A stretch of 21,396 nt of DNA from a virus. Below, piece by piece: positions 7,884 through 16,695 of this stretch. The notes beneath the pieces were generated by a model that did no database searches, was not told the origin of the DNA, and was given only the letters and a program-made list of their open reading frames with translations. Position 1 is the first letter of the stretch, and each line of letters opens with the position of its first letter. The translations under genes and the position numbers were made by a program. The stretch covers positions 1 to 21,396 of IMG/VR virus record IMGVR_UViG_3300003690_000095. One strand, 5' to 3'.

Positions 7884-10571
7884 CTACTCAGGCTGAGGCT
7901 TAGGAAGATTAAGAGGGTTTCCGCTTTGGCCCGCACCAGCCGTGCCATATGCCTGAGCTATCCACTCAGGCATTCCTGGAGTCACATACCTACGCTCGCG
8001 AGCCATCTGTGCCGCATAATATCTCTTCGCGGCTGGAACCAATTGAGCCCGGACCTTATCAAAATCCGTTGCCCCAGTTGGCGGTGTCACACCAATAGAC
8101 TTCGCAATAGCCGCCCACTCAAGAGAGTTTCCTCTCGTCCACGAACCCCCAAGTGCCCCCACACTTGCCGTAACATCTTTTTGAAAGGCTATTTTTAACC
8201 GATCAAAAGCTTGAGCATTTGCCGTTTGAGCCGCCCCATACCCAGTACTCTTTAGCCTATTAACCTCGGATATAAAGGCTGGCATGTTTGGATGAACCTT
8301 GCCTTGAGAATCTCGGTAGAAAAATTTATCAAGTTCTGTACGATCCCCAGCCTTAGCCTTGGCTAGAGCGCCTGGATACATCCTTTCCGGCAACAATGTG
8401 AGCAGCCTTGTTGTTTCGCCGGGCTTCATTGCGGCTGCCATTGAAGCATCTGCTGTCAACAGGCCAGTCTCTCCCCGTATTAAATTAAGCTGATGGGTTC
8501 TTGCGTCCTGCTTCGCCTGCTGGGCAATCTTCAATTGCTCCATAGCCAAGTCTGCATTCCCGCGATTCTGTTGCACTGCAAATTCTGTCATGGCGATGGA
8601 CTCTTGCCGCCGTGCATTACGCATGGCCATCTTGCTGTCAATGATACCCTTGCTTGCAGTTAGCCTAGCAGCCAACCCCTTTGCATATTCATCTCTTGCC
8701 GCCTTATCGACAATCTGAAAGCCCTCAAGTCCATCCTTGAATCCGCTATATAAATCCGGACTTCCAAGGAGACCCTTGGACATCTCCAGCATAAGATTTG
8801 TTAAGCGGTCTCGACGCATTCTTTCCGGCAGCTTGCCAGTCTCATAGAAATCATCCAGCGCCTGAAACCGCGTCTCCAGTTTCTCAAAATCCTTGGCGTC
8901 TGCTGTTCTAAATTCCTTCAGCCCGGTCTCCAGGTCGGTAAAAATCTGTTTGTTGGCATCAGTGAGGGTCTTGAAAAACTCATTAGCTTGCCCTGTTACG
9001 TCCGGAAGCTCTTCCTTTTCCAGGGCCGTCAGCCTGCCTCTAAGTGCTGCGCTGATTCTCTGGAAGCTACCCTCATCCCCTCCACCTACAAGGGCCTTGT
9101 CAGCCGTAACCGTTGGAGAAAAGTTCGTCGGCCAGTCGGCAAGCGGCTTGTCAGTTTCCGTGACAGTTTCAATGACCTTTTGTTCACCAGTGGGAGGCCT
9201 GCCTGTGATGAAATCGGGGTCCATCCCCACGGGGATAGGGAGGGGCACTCTGCCGGGGACATCGCCAGGAGGAGGCCTTTGGCTGCGCAGACCCGGCAAG
9301 CCCTGTGTGGATAAGTTGTACATAAACCCACGGGGGTCTTTCTCGAATTGAGCAAACAATTCTGGATTGCTCTCCAGTGCGGGACGCAGTTCTAGAACCT
9401 TATTTAGAAGATCAATTTCCGCCTTACGCTCCACCATAGGCTGAGAAACATAGCCTCCTATAGACCTGGCAAGCGCTACAGGGCCTTGGATATCTCCAAA
9501 GAACGATGCAATAATCTCATCAAATCTACGTCCGACATCTTCTTGCTCTTCAGCCCCTTCCTCCCCCACCCGCCGTTTCTCCACACTGCGCCTTGTTTGA
9601 GCAGCTTGCAGTGCCAGACTCTCCTTAAGTGCTGTTGCCCGTGACTCATCGGCAAGCTGCTGTGCCCTTTTCTTTTGTGCCGCAGCTTCCCAGGAGGCTC
9701 TTTGAGCATACTGGAGCGTGGTCTGACCACTCGTATCAGGAACTGGAGGGTCTACTCCAACAACACCACCATTGGCTGGTACATTGTCGCCAGGAAGCAG
9801 CCCACCAATCAAAGACATGAGTCCTGGGCCTTTTTGGGTCCGCCGCTGCCACTCATCCAGGCTTTCCTCCCGTCGCCCTTCCTGTGCATACCCTTCCTGT
9901 GCATAAACCGTGCGCCCCTGCGTACCATTGGCAGCCATGGCTGCCGGTCTGGCTGCGGCTACCATGCGGCCACGCCCTCCCGGTAGACGACTATCTTCTG
10001 GAGAGATATCAAAGCCGCGATAGGCACGTTCCGGCTCATTCTGTTCATTCTGTTGCCGAATGAAGGAAGCAATCACGGCCGCCAGCGCAGGGGGGATTAC
10101 GGGACCAGCCCGTTTACGAGCAGAAAATGGCAGACCCGACCTCTTATCCTCTGCCCTAAGAGCTTTAACTATTTCACCTATGGCAGCACGGCTCGATCCT
10201 TCCTGCATATTAACAGTGGGCAATTGAGGCGCAGGCCGCCCCGTGGCTCCTGACAGAGCCATGGCAAGCTGTGCTTCCCGGGGCATCGGAGGCTGTTGGG
10301 GAGGCGCTGCCATAGCACCGGCCTGTGACATAGGAATCGGCTGCTGTCTGCCAGCCAAACGATGCGCCACGGTCGGAGCCTGTTGCGCCGTCTTAGTAGC
10401 CGCCTCTCTGCCCGCAAATTCCTTTGCCATTTCTTCACGGCGCTTCAACTCAGCCGCAACCAGAAAAAGAGGAGCTTGAGCAGAGGGCTGCCGCATCATT
10501 TGCTGAAGAGCTTCCGTGGGGAGGCCCTTCAGATCATTTTCTTGTTCAAGTATTGACGGGCCAATAGCCAT
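7884..10571 (-). CDS. Large helical internal virion protein (T7 gp15 position)
   Basis: 895 residues. The N-terminus has LKGLPTEALQQMMRQPSA, PLFLVAAELKRREEMAKEFA, a conserved start of marine podovirus internal proteins. Residues 65-125 are Pro/Gln/Met-rich. Residues 223-232 are a tandem YAQEGYAQEG, and 250-260 a short hydrophobic GLMSLIGGLLPG. Residues 285-345 are strongly helical and charged, likely coiled coil. Residues 430-500 are a Pro-rich linker. Residues 500-705 are again long helices (FFKTLTDANKQIFTDLETG..., RNARRQESIAMTEFAVQQNR). The rest ends in Pro-rich KPQPE. No catalytic motif seen. GGGAG lies eight bases before the ATG. The stop is eleven bases before the giant gene. Long-helix composition and order fit T7 gp15, which forms the periplasmic conduit; that function is inferred. 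Confidence 0.8.
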   Translation of the reverse strand: MAIGPSILEQENDLKGLPTEALQQMMRQPSAQAPLFLVAAELKRREEMAKEFAGREAATKTAQQAPTVAHRLAGRQQPIPMSQAGAMAAPPQQPPMPREAQLAMALSGATGRPAPQLPTVNMQEGSSRAAIGEIVKALRAEDKRSGLPFSARKRAGPVIPPALAAVIASFIRQQNEQNEPERAYRGFDISPEDSRLPGGRGRMVAAARPAAMAANGTQGRTVYAQEGYAQEGRREESLDEWQRRTQKGPGLMSLIGGLLPGDNVPANGGVVGVDPPVPDTSGQTTLQYAQRASWEAAAQKKRAQQLADESRATALKESLALQAAQTRRSVEKRRVGEEGAEEQEDVGRRFDEIIASFFGDIQGPVALARSIGGYVSQPMVERKAEIDLLNKVLELRPALESNPELFAQFEKDPRGFMYNLSTQGLPGLRSQRPPPGDVPGRVPLPIPVGMDPDFITGRPPTGEQKVIETVTETDKPLADWPTNFSPTVTADKALVGGGDEGSFQRISAALRGRLTALEKEELPDVTGQANEFFKTLTDANKQIFTDLETGLKEFRTADAKDFEKLETRFQALDDFYETGKLPERMRRDRLTNLMLEMSKGLLGSPDLYSGFKDGLEGFQIVDKAARDEYAKGLAARLTASKGIIDSKMAMRNARRQESIAMTEFAVQQNRGNADLAMEQLKIAQQAKQDARTHQLNLIRGETGLLTADASMAAAMKPGETTRLLTLLPERMYPGALAKAKAGDRTELDKFFYRDSQGKVHPNMPAFISEVNRLKSTGYGAAQTANAQAFDRLKIAFQKDVTASVGALGGSWTRGNSLEWAAIAKSIGVTPPTGATDFDKVRAQLVPAAKRYYAAQMARERRYVTPGMPEWIAQAYGTAGAGQSGNPLNLPKPQPE
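9876..9905 (-). repeat. Perfect 15-bp tandem duplication
   Basis: cccttcctgtgcata occurs twice head to tail. In frame it gives YAQEG twice in the 895-residue protein. An identical duplication of this size looks recent. Confidence 0.9.
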
Positions 10572-10583
10572 TGCTCTGCTCCC

Positions 10584-11672
10584 TTATGCCTGCCCAAAGA
10601 TGTTTTGGGCCAGACCAAGACCGCCCAATCCATAACCAAGTAGTTGCTGTCCAGCACCGGGAGGTCTCTGGTACATGGAAGTTTCAGATTGCGGACTGAC
10701 AGGCACGCCATGCATGATGCCACTCAACCAGCCTAGCTGCTGTCGTGGGAAATCTCTCTCCGAGAGGAAATCGGCATAACCAATATCCAAAAACTGCTGC
10801 TCCTGCCCCCGCCGTTCCGCACCTACCTGACGCAAGACATCCGCTCCTAGCAAGGCAGTTCTCTGCTCTTCCGCGCCAAGCGTGGCGAGTGCCTGAGCAG
10901 ACCTGAGACCAAGCTCTTCACCAGTAATCCCCAACTTACCTGCCTGTTGAGCCGCTCGGTCAGCAAGCTCTGCTCTCGTTATCCCTAATTTGGCCGCCAG
11001 TTGCGCCGACGCATCGGCAAGCTGCTGTTCTTTCAAGCGCCTTTCCGCATCGGTCGCAAAGGCTCCTTGAGCCTGCTGGAATGCTGCTGCCCGTAACCGA
11101 GATTCCTGATCCAGTAAGCCCTGGTCAAGACGCTCCCGCGCCAACCCCTCCTGAAGCTGTGCCCGCGAACCGCCAAAGGCACCCCTCTGTACGGCCTGTG
11201 CCCGCAAGCGAGGAAGTACATCTTCACCGAACCTCTGCTCTTCTCTTCTCCTCTGTGTAGCAATGACATTTTCTATGAATGGATTCATGTACTGGGCGGC
11301 TACCCCAGGATCGACAAAAGTACCTGTCTCAAAAGTCCCCGGTACATACTGGCTTCCCGCAGCCAGATCGCGCCTGACCTGACTTGCGTCATAGGGCTGA
11401 TCATAAGCAGCAACATTTGCCGCTCTTAAAGTGCCAAGCTGCAATGCCTGGGGAACGCCAGCGGCCCCGATCTGTGTGGCCACGTTGAAACTTTGCAGTT
11501 CTTCAGGAGAAAACGTAGTGAGTCGCTGACCGGGGAAAGTCTCGTAAGGACGACGAGATTCGGCCTCCGTGCGCTCAATAAGGCCAGTATAGAATGGCTC
11601 CGCATATTCAGGGAGGCTGGTTGAAATGCTCGTCGTTTTGGTCGGCTGTTGAGTGCCACCACCTTTACCCAT
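10584..11672 (-). CDS. Internal virion protein B-like (T7 gp14 position) helical protein
   Basis: 362 residues from MGKGGGTQQPTK. I prefer this ATG because GAGGAG lies seven bases upstream and the overlap with the GNAT gene is only eight bases; an ATG at 11747 would add 25 Arg-rich residues that look like read-through of the GNAT gene. After LPEYAEPFYTGLIERTEAE come YETFPGQRLTTFSPEE and YMNPFIENVIATQRRREEQR, then RLRAQAVQRGAFGGSRAQL, a signature I recognise strongly in marine phage clusters. The middle is a long Ala/Gln/Arg helix with two copies of KLGIT..EL..R.AQ. The C-terminus has FLDIGYADFLSERDFPRQQL, then GWLSGIMHGVPV. Role as an ejected internal virion protein is inferred from order and composition. 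Confidence 0.8.
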   Translation of the reverse strand: MGKGGGTQQPTKTTSISTSLPEYAEPFYTGLIERTEAESRRPYETFPGQRLTTFSPEELQSFNVATQIGAAGVPQALQLGTLRAANVAAYDQPYDASQVRRDLAAGSQYVPGTFETGTFVDPGVAAQYMNPFIENVIATQRRREEQRFGEDVLPRLRAQAVQRGAFGGSRAQLQEGLARERLDQGLLDQESRLRAAAFQQAQGAFATDAERRLKEQQLADASAQLAAKLGITRAELADRAAQQAGKLGITGEELGLRSAQALATLGAEEQRTALLGADVLRQVGAERRGQEQQFLDIGYADFLSERDFPRQQLGWLSGIMHGVPVSPQSETSMYQRPPGAGQQLLGYGLGGLGLAQNIFGQA

Positions 11673-12096
11673 CGCCATTCTCCTCGAACATCTTTTCATA
11701 CACCATGTATTCCGGCGTCCACCCATGCGGCCCAAGAACTCTCTCAAATCCCTTGCGGCCAGTCATTTCCATGCCATCACAATTATTATCCACTGCCCAT
11801 CTTTCAAACGTCTCCAGCATTTGGCCACGCCAGCGCATTATTTTCTCTCCACCCAAGAACTGACCGGCCAATAATAACTTGCCTGGATATGCAACAAACC
11901 TCGTCGTCAAGGCGCTTGTCACTTTCTTATCGTCATCAAAGACAAGCCACAGATGCTGCTCGCCGCTCAGTATCTCCTGTTCAATATGATCCATTGAATA
12001 ACGGCCATGAGCAGTGCCTATCGCCTTGCCTAAAATAGGGGAAACCTCATCCCAGATCAGGTGCAGATAGTCGGGATCAACTAAGGAAACCTCCAT
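11665..12096 (-). CDS. GNAT-fold virion protein in the position of T7 gp13 (internal virion protein A-like)
   Basis: 143 residues. The N-terminal part (DYLHLIWDEVSPILGKAIG) is followed by a strand pair LWLVFDDDKKVTSALTTRFV. Then comes a helix RWRGQMLETFERWAVDNNCD and the segment MEMTGRKGFERVLGPHGWTP ending MVYEKMF. The GR.G..R.L...G(W/F) pattern after a helix with a C-D turn is what phage GNAT-like proteins show around the acetyl-CoA binding helix. T7 gp13 has similar length (138 residues), the same kind of fold and the same place just before gp14. I infer an assembly role and doubt true acetyltransferase activity, since no clear Q/RxxGxG/A loop is seen. Start ATG overlaps the stop of the upstream gene (TAATG). 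Confidence 0.75.
   Translation of the reverse strand: MEVSLVDPDYLHLIWDEVSPILGKAIGTAHGRYSMDHIEQEILSGEQHLWLVFDDDKKVTSALTTRFVAYPGKLLLAGQFLGGEKIMRWRGQMLETFERWAVDNNCDGMEMTGRKGFERVLGPHGWTPEYMVYEKMFEENGDG
11680..11685 (-). promoter_or_regulatory. Ribosome binding site that decides the start of the gp14-like gene
   Basis: The minus strand reads GAGGAG seven bases before the ATG at 11672. The ATG at 11678 would be only one base away, too close. This supports the shorter 362-residue product. Confidence 0.7.
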
Positions 12097-14513
12097 TACC
12101 CTACCGCTCGCCGCAACATCCTCTCTTCTTCTCCGCGAAGCATTGCACCGTTCTCTGGCGTGGGTGGCAACCCCGCGACCTGTGCCCGTCGAACAAGGCT
12201 GGCGGCTGGTTCGATGTATTCATTCTCACCCACACGCAGATTGGCGGTCTCCTCACCCGTCACCGGGTCCACGATCTTCCCGGCAATCACATCAGGACCC
12301 TGAACTTCGCCATCAACAACCGTGGTCTCACCACTGACCGTTTCAACAGTGCCCCCATTCTCCCTGTCGCCGCGCAGCATTTCCTGAAGCATGTGCAGGG
12401 CCTCTGGCCCGAACACTTCCAAGAACTCATCAATTGCACGTTGCGCAACTTCAGGCTCAAGCTCGTTCTGAAGGGCCATAACGGCACGGTCATAGATCGC
12501 CCGCTCCCTGGGGTTCTGTGGCTCTTCAATCGCCCGCTCCCGCAAGCGAACCTCCACATCATCCTGCACCTCAACCGGAGCGCCCTGCATTATGCCCGTC
12601 GTTGCCGCGACCCCGGCAGGTATCTCCAGTGCCATCCCAGCGGCTATATCCTCTTCGATAGTCATGCCATCTGTTCCCTCTTGCGCATAGTAGCTAAACT
12701 GCGGATTAACTCCTGGGACATAAGAAGCTGGAGACGGCATAGGCGGCAAAAAGGCATAAGGAGAATAGGCCGTTGGCGGCGCCGCTTGCTCAGGAAGCTG
12801 TGCCATATCCTCTGGATACGCATCCTCAACAAAAGAACGAGTTCCTAACTCCCGATCCACGCCCAGAGGGATATCGACCTGGGAGCTATCGACCTGGGGG
12901 CTATCGACCTTCGGATGCAAACCGCCAAAATCGTATCCGGGGTCGTCCCCAAGGAGGTTCTTTGCAGCTATTTGCGCACCCGAAGTAAGCAAGCCGAGAG
13001 GCCCACCGAACACCAGACTGGCGACAGGGCCAACAACATTTTTGGCTGCATCCGCAAAGTCGGCGAGCGAAACTACAGGCCCTCTTGGAACTTCAAAACG
13101 CTCTGGGACGCCTGCGGTCTCGGCGGCGCCAGACAGAACCGGACCTGACGTAACTTGCCCCATTAAACTCGGACCATCCACCTGACCCGCACCCCCCCCA
13201 TTTCCCGCCACGCTACCCGCACCTTCCATTGCAGCACCAAGGCCATGACGCCCTGTATCTACATCTCTGGCACGTGCAGAGATTGTGCCGTCTTGTGCAT
13301 AAATGGTCGGCAGACCACCATGCACGGTCTTCCCGCGTGTGCCGCCCCTGGCAAATGCTATTTGATCTTCATCGAACCAAGGGAGTTGCGGATCAACGCC
13401 GGGGGTATAGCCGAGAGGAGGCCGCCTGGCGAACCTCTGCTCTGTGGAGCGCGGCCCCCCATATTTGTAAGTAGGAGGCCTGTCAGGAAACTCGTATTCT
13501 TCTTCCGGCAACCAGGCAGGAACACCGGCTAGAGCCGCCATGGCTGGAGTGGCCAGATCGCCCAAACCTAAGCGTCCCGGCGCAGTAGGCTCCCAGGCCA
13601 TATCAATCTGCCCCAGACCTCCTTTCATATACCCCAGCTTCTCTGGGAAGCCTGCCTCCTCGTATGCGATGGCGGCCTGTGCCGGTTTAAGAGCAGGATC
13701 AAATTTGCCAGCAAGAGCCGACTGCATCTGCCCAGTAGTGTACTGCGGCATACCCGACAACGGGACCGGAGGGCCTGCATCAGGGGTAAATATAGGGGGT
13801 GGTCCTGCTGGACCAAGTGGAATCCCTGCCGGTGCCCCAAACTGCGTCTTAACACCCCCCATAAACTCCAAGTAGTTTGTGCTGTCGATACCACCCGTTC
13901 CGAGGAAGGTCTGCGTTGGCCCCGTAAGATTTACCCATGGCTTTATCGCACCAGATGGCATGAATACTTCTGCTGCAAGCTCAGAGGGAGGAGCCCCCGC
14001 AACCCCTTGAAGCCCTGCGACTCCGGGCTGACCGGCAGCCTGCGCCCCCGCGCCACCAATCGCGCCCGCTAACTCGCCCATGCCCGCTGTACCTATCGCA
14101 GCGAGGATGCCCCTGCCGAGCTTTGTTGACGCATCGCCTTCGGTAACGGCTGCTGTCGTAGCGCCGGAAAGGGCAGCCGCAGCCCAAGGCGACAAGGCGC
14201 CCCCGCTCATTATTCCTGCCCCAATGCTAACAATGGCTGGCAAAAGGCTTTTGAGATTGAACATCTCAGGCAGACCGGTGTCGGGATTGATGGTGACGCC
14301 GTTCTGGGTGAGGGATGCGAGGCCAGCGACTTCTTCCGGTGCCATATGAACCAGCATCGAGTCGCCGTATCGGCCACGATCCGCAAGAAGATCAGGGGAA
14401 TATGGAGCATTGTAATTGACAGGTTCCGTCACCGGCTGCCTACCTGACACCCCTGATAGTTGCCTAGCCCTAACCAGATCAGCCATCGCTCTTGTTTCTG
14501 CACTTGCTGGCAT
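12096..14513 (-). CDS. Large Gly/Pro-rich virion protein with hydrophobic segments, probably internal or ejected
   Basis: 805 residues, no enzyme motif. The N-terminal region has SMLVHMAPEEVAGLASLTQN and TINPDTGLPEMFNLKSLLPA, a pairing I know from marine podovirus internal-virion candidates. Residues about 90-165 are Gly/Ala-rich and hydrophobic (IVSIGAGIMSGGAL..., ILAAIGTAGMGELAGAIGG), resembling a glycine zipper; a second such stretch lies near 495-525 (GPVASLVFGGPLGLLTSGAQ). Long Pro/Gly linkers carry Y.PGV(D/N)PQ twice and YAQ(D/E)G near residues 405 and 608. Residues about 630-720 are acidic and helical; the C-terminus has NLRVGENEYIEPA, like a degraded form of the phage GEFVIPA motif. 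GAGG lies seven bases before the ATG; the stop overlaps the next start by one base. Membrane insertion during ejection is an inference. Confidence 0.75.
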   Translation of the reverse strand: MPASAETRAMADLVRARQLSGVSGRQPVTEPVNYNAPYSPDLLADRGRYGDSMLVHMAPEEVAGLASLTQNGVTINPDTGLPEMFNLKSLLPAIVSIGAGIMSGGALSPWAAAALSGATTAAVTEGDASTKLGRGILAAIGTAGMGELAGAIGGAGAQAAGQPGVAGLQGVAGAPPSELAAEVFMPSGAIKPWVNLTGPTQTFLGTGGIDSTNYLEFMGGVKTQFGAPAGIPLGPAGPPPIFTPDAGPPVPLSGMPQYTTGQMQSALAGKFDPALKPAQAAIAYEEAGFPEKLGYMKGGLGQIDMAWEPTAPGRLGLGDLATPAMAALAGVPAWLPEEEYEFPDRPPTYKYGGPRSTEQRFARRPPLGYTPGVDPQLPWFDEDQIAFARGGTRGKTVHGGLPTIYAQDGTISARARDVDTGRHGLGAAMEGAGSVAGNGGGAGQVDGPSLMGQVTSGPVLSGAAETAGVPERFEVPRGPVVSLADFADAAKNVVGPVASLVFGGPLGLLTSGAQIAAKNLLGDDPGYDFGGLHPKVDSPQVDSSQVDIPLGVDRELGTRSFVEDAYPEDMAQLPEQAAPPTAYSPYAFLPPMPSPASYVPGVNPQFSYYAQEGTDGMTIEEDIAAGMALEIPAGVAATTGIMQGAPVEVQDDVEVRLRERAIEEPQNPRERAIYDRAVMALQNELEPEVAQRAIDEFLEVFGPEALHMLQEMLRGDRENGGTVETVSGETTVVDGEVQGPDVIAGKIVDPVTGEETANLRVGENEYIEPAASLVRRAQVAGLPPTPENGAMLRGEEERMLRRAVG
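12873..12914 (-). repeat. 15-bp direct repeat, two and a half to three copies
   Basis: The plus strand shows atcgacctgggagct, then atcgacctgggggct, then atcgaccttcgg in direct succession. It lies in frame inside the 805-residue protein and encodes a repeating pentapeptide (SPQVD, SSQVD). A short coding microsatellite likely to vary in copy number. Confidence 0.85.
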
Positions 14514-14522
14514 GTCTCATCC

Positions 14523-14819
14523 TCACGATGTCGAAACGGTAACAGTTCCAACCGCAGTTGTTCCAACGGTTGTTCCGCTGTAAGCATCTCCTGCCCGGAT
14601 AATCTTTAATACCCCACCATCATCAAAGATATCTCCGTCCCGCAAGCCCCCTCCAGTTGTCGGAAGCTGTGTAGCGGCCATTTTTGCCGCACGCAAATCA
14701 CCCGGCTCTGCGGCCTGAAAAAAATGAAGCTCAACGATACGAACAAGCGACTCCATATATCCCCTGTCATATTCCTCCGGAGGCAACGGAAGAGTTGAAA
14801 GTAGTTGTTTATCAACCAC
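14523..14819 (-). CDS. Small phage protein with helical N-terminus and GTVTVSTS tail
   Basis: 98 residues with a GTG start at 14819, chosen because GGAAG lies about five bases upstream and the nozzle stop is only two bases away. The N-terminal half is helical (LPLPPEEYDRGYMESLVRIV, ELHFFQAAEPGDLRAAKMAA). The C-terminal half is Gly/Thr/Val-rich and ends GTTAVGTVTVSTS. That tail is almost identical, also at DNA level, to the end of the 119-residue protein at 20368-20727. No function is recognised. It sits between the nozzle gene and the 805-residue protein, so it is probably a virion or assembly protein. Confidence 0.75.
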   Translation of the reverse strand: MVDKQLLSTLPLPPEEYDRGYMESLVRIVELHFFQAAEPGDLRAAKMAATQLPTTGGGLRDGDIFDDGGVLKIIRAGDAYSGTTVGTTAVGTVTVSTS

Positions 14820-14821
14820 AA

Positions 14822-16684
14822 TTACTTCCTGCCGTCTGGCCTGATATCAATGCGCGGCACCCCCAATTTCCACGCGATATTTGTGCCTGAACTTTCTACC
14901 CGGAAAGCCACCTGCCTACTTCGCACCCTGATAAAGGCCTCCTCCGTAAATTCCTGAACGTCCACCATCTTCGTGCCCGTAATCGTAGAAGTATCGGCAG
15001 TCCCGAAGGCGCTCCCAGGAAAGTTTCTAGGCTTGAAAGAGAAGGTCGCAGCAGGAGCCGGGTCGGTAGAGCCAAAGAAAGAAATGTCCGGAATGACCCT
15101 GCTTATAAACTGGAACCTGTCGCCCTCTCCAATCTCGAAATCCGCACTTTCCACATAGGCCGATATCCCAGAAGGAGAGGTCCCCTCCCCATCGTTTAAG
15201 CCAATTTCATGGTTATAAATTTTGTAGTCAGCAGAGTTCGCCCCTATAGGATAGTCTCTTGACGAGCTATCCAGCCACGCCGTTCTGGCCAGCGTCCCAA
15301 AATACCAGCACTTCTCGAATGAATTGTAGATCACATAGCGATCTATCTCAGTGGCATCGGCACTACAATAAAACCACACAATTTCGCCGTAATCCTTGAT
15401 TGTTCCAGCGTGTATCTTTTGCGCCTGCGCACGATTTATATCGCCAAAAACGTAATCCTTGACGGTAGACGGCAGCCCCTGCACGCGCCCGGTATAGACA
15501 AAGAAGTCCCGCAACCCCATCCAGTAGACTGCCCCGTCAAGAGAGGCCACTGCGTTCGGCCCTATGAGTGTTATGTTCCGCGAAAGAACATTATGGCCAA
15601 AGGTGAACGGCGGCCCAACAAAGCGCATGCTGAACAGCGCCTCCTCGGTCCACACCAGAATTTCCTGCCGCGTGTCATAAGCCCTGACGATCTGCGAACC
15701 ACTATTGAGCCGTAAATCTCCAGCGGTATTTGCCGTTGTCGGCGTCCAGTCAACCGCATTCTCCTGATCGGACCACCGGATAAGCAGCTTATCCTGTGTG
15801 CTTGAGCCTCTGTCATTGCAGCCGAAGGCAAGTACATGACGGTCGTTATTGCTGACCATAACCTGTGTCGCAACTGTCGGCGCATCGGACGCCCCCGATT
15901 CATCCGACAGCGCCCCGGCGCGTGTTGACAAACCATCTGAGGCATCCCAGTAATAAACGCCGCCGTTCCTTACGTTGAACACCAAGTCCTCGCCAAAATT
16001 GTCCGCATACCACAACCGCAATTCCATGACAAAAGGCGAACTTGTTGCCGCCGATCCCCATGTGCCGCGACTGTAAGTCCCCGCACCAAACCCAAAAAGC
16101 GGCACAGCCGTATCAAGCCCGACATTGATTTCATAGGCGGCGGTTACGGACCCGCCCCCACCAGCAGTCGAGCCAGACGATGCGCTTCCCGCCGTCTCGA
16201 CCTTATATGCATTGGCGCTGACAATTTCCGTGATCTGATGGGTGGTATTGATCTGAGCCGCCGTTACCCCATCCGTGGTGGTGGCACCGGCAAGGGTGAC
16301 AAAATCATTAAGGACAGCGCCGTGAGCAGTATCCGTAACGGTTATCTCACCGCTACCAGCATCACCTGTCGTAATGGGATTGGACCCCAGACTGGAAGTC
16401 TTCCGCAACGGCGTGATGTTGTTAAAGTCGCCTCCCTCTTCAATGTAGAATCTCTGGGAAGAGCCAATGGCCAAGTAGTCATTGGAATCCAACGTGATGA
16501 AGTTGAACAGCAACCTCATCTGACCGTCAGTAGTGTCGTCGCTGAACCTTTCCCAACCACCAATCTTTTGTGGAAGACCGGAGCGAAATCTGATCTTGTC
16601 GCAATCAAACCAATGACCGTCAGAAGCAAACCTGGTTTGGTCTCGAAAGACACCAGGCGGGAATATCAACTTCTGAAAAGGCAT
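14822..16684 (-). CDS. Tail nozzle protein (T7 gp12 / P22 gp10-like, tail tubular protein B)
   Basis: 620 residues. It opens with MPFQKLIFPPGVFRDQTRFA, then W-DCDKIRFRSGLPQKIGGW, the recognisable N-terminus of podovirus nozzle or DNA-stabilisation proteins (PGV..D.T, VRFR.G.P.K.GGW). Residues 105-190 look like a small inserted beta-domain (TDTAHGAVLNDFVTLAGATT, later AYKVETAG and a Gly/Ser run) that many marine phages carry in this protein. Residues 370-430 hold a beta-propeller signature: LIGPNAVASLDGAVYWMG, FFVYTGRVQGLP, YVFGDINRAQAQKIHAG. The C-terminus is beta-rich and ends in basic residues. The protein would form the distal tube through which DNA leaves the virion. Length is in the normal range. 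Confident family call. Confidence 0.88.
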   Translation of the reverse strand: MPFQKLIFPPGVFRDQTRFASDGHWFDCDKIRFRSGLPQKIGGWERFSDDTTDGQMRLLFNFITLDSNDYLAIGSSQRFYIEEGGDFNNITPLRKTSSLGSNPITTGDAGSGEITVTDTAHGAVLNDFVTLAGATTTDGVTAAQINTTHQITEIVSANAYKVETAGSASSGSTAGGGGSVTAAYEINVGLDTAVPLFGFGAGTYSRGTWGSAATSSPFVMELRLWYADNFGEDLVFNVRNGGVYYWDASDGLSTRAGALSDESGASDAPTVATQVMVSNNDRHVLAFGCNDRGSSTQDKLLIRWSDQENAVDWTPTTANTAGDLRLNSGSQIVRAYDTRQEILVWTEEALFSMRFVGPPFTFGHNVLSRNITLIGPNAVASLDGAVYWMGLRDFFVYTGRVQGLPSTVKDYVFGDINRAQAQKIHAGTIKDYGEIVWFYCSADATEIDRYVIYNSFEKCWYFGTLARTAWLDSSSRDYPIGANSADYKIYNHEIGLNDGEGTSPSGISAYVESADFEIGEGDRFQFISRVIPDISFFGSTDPAPAATFSFKPRNFPGSAFGTADTSTITGTKMVDVQEFTEEAFIRVRSRQVAFRVESSGTNIAWKLGVPRIDIRPDGRK

Positions 16685-16695
16685 TGTTTTTCGCC

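Noticed and set aside
10584-11747. Longer start (ATG at 11747) for the gp14-like gene
   Set aside because: The extra 25 residues are Arg/Cys/Met-rich and read through the GNAT gene in another frame. GAGGAG at the proper distance favours the ATG at 11672.
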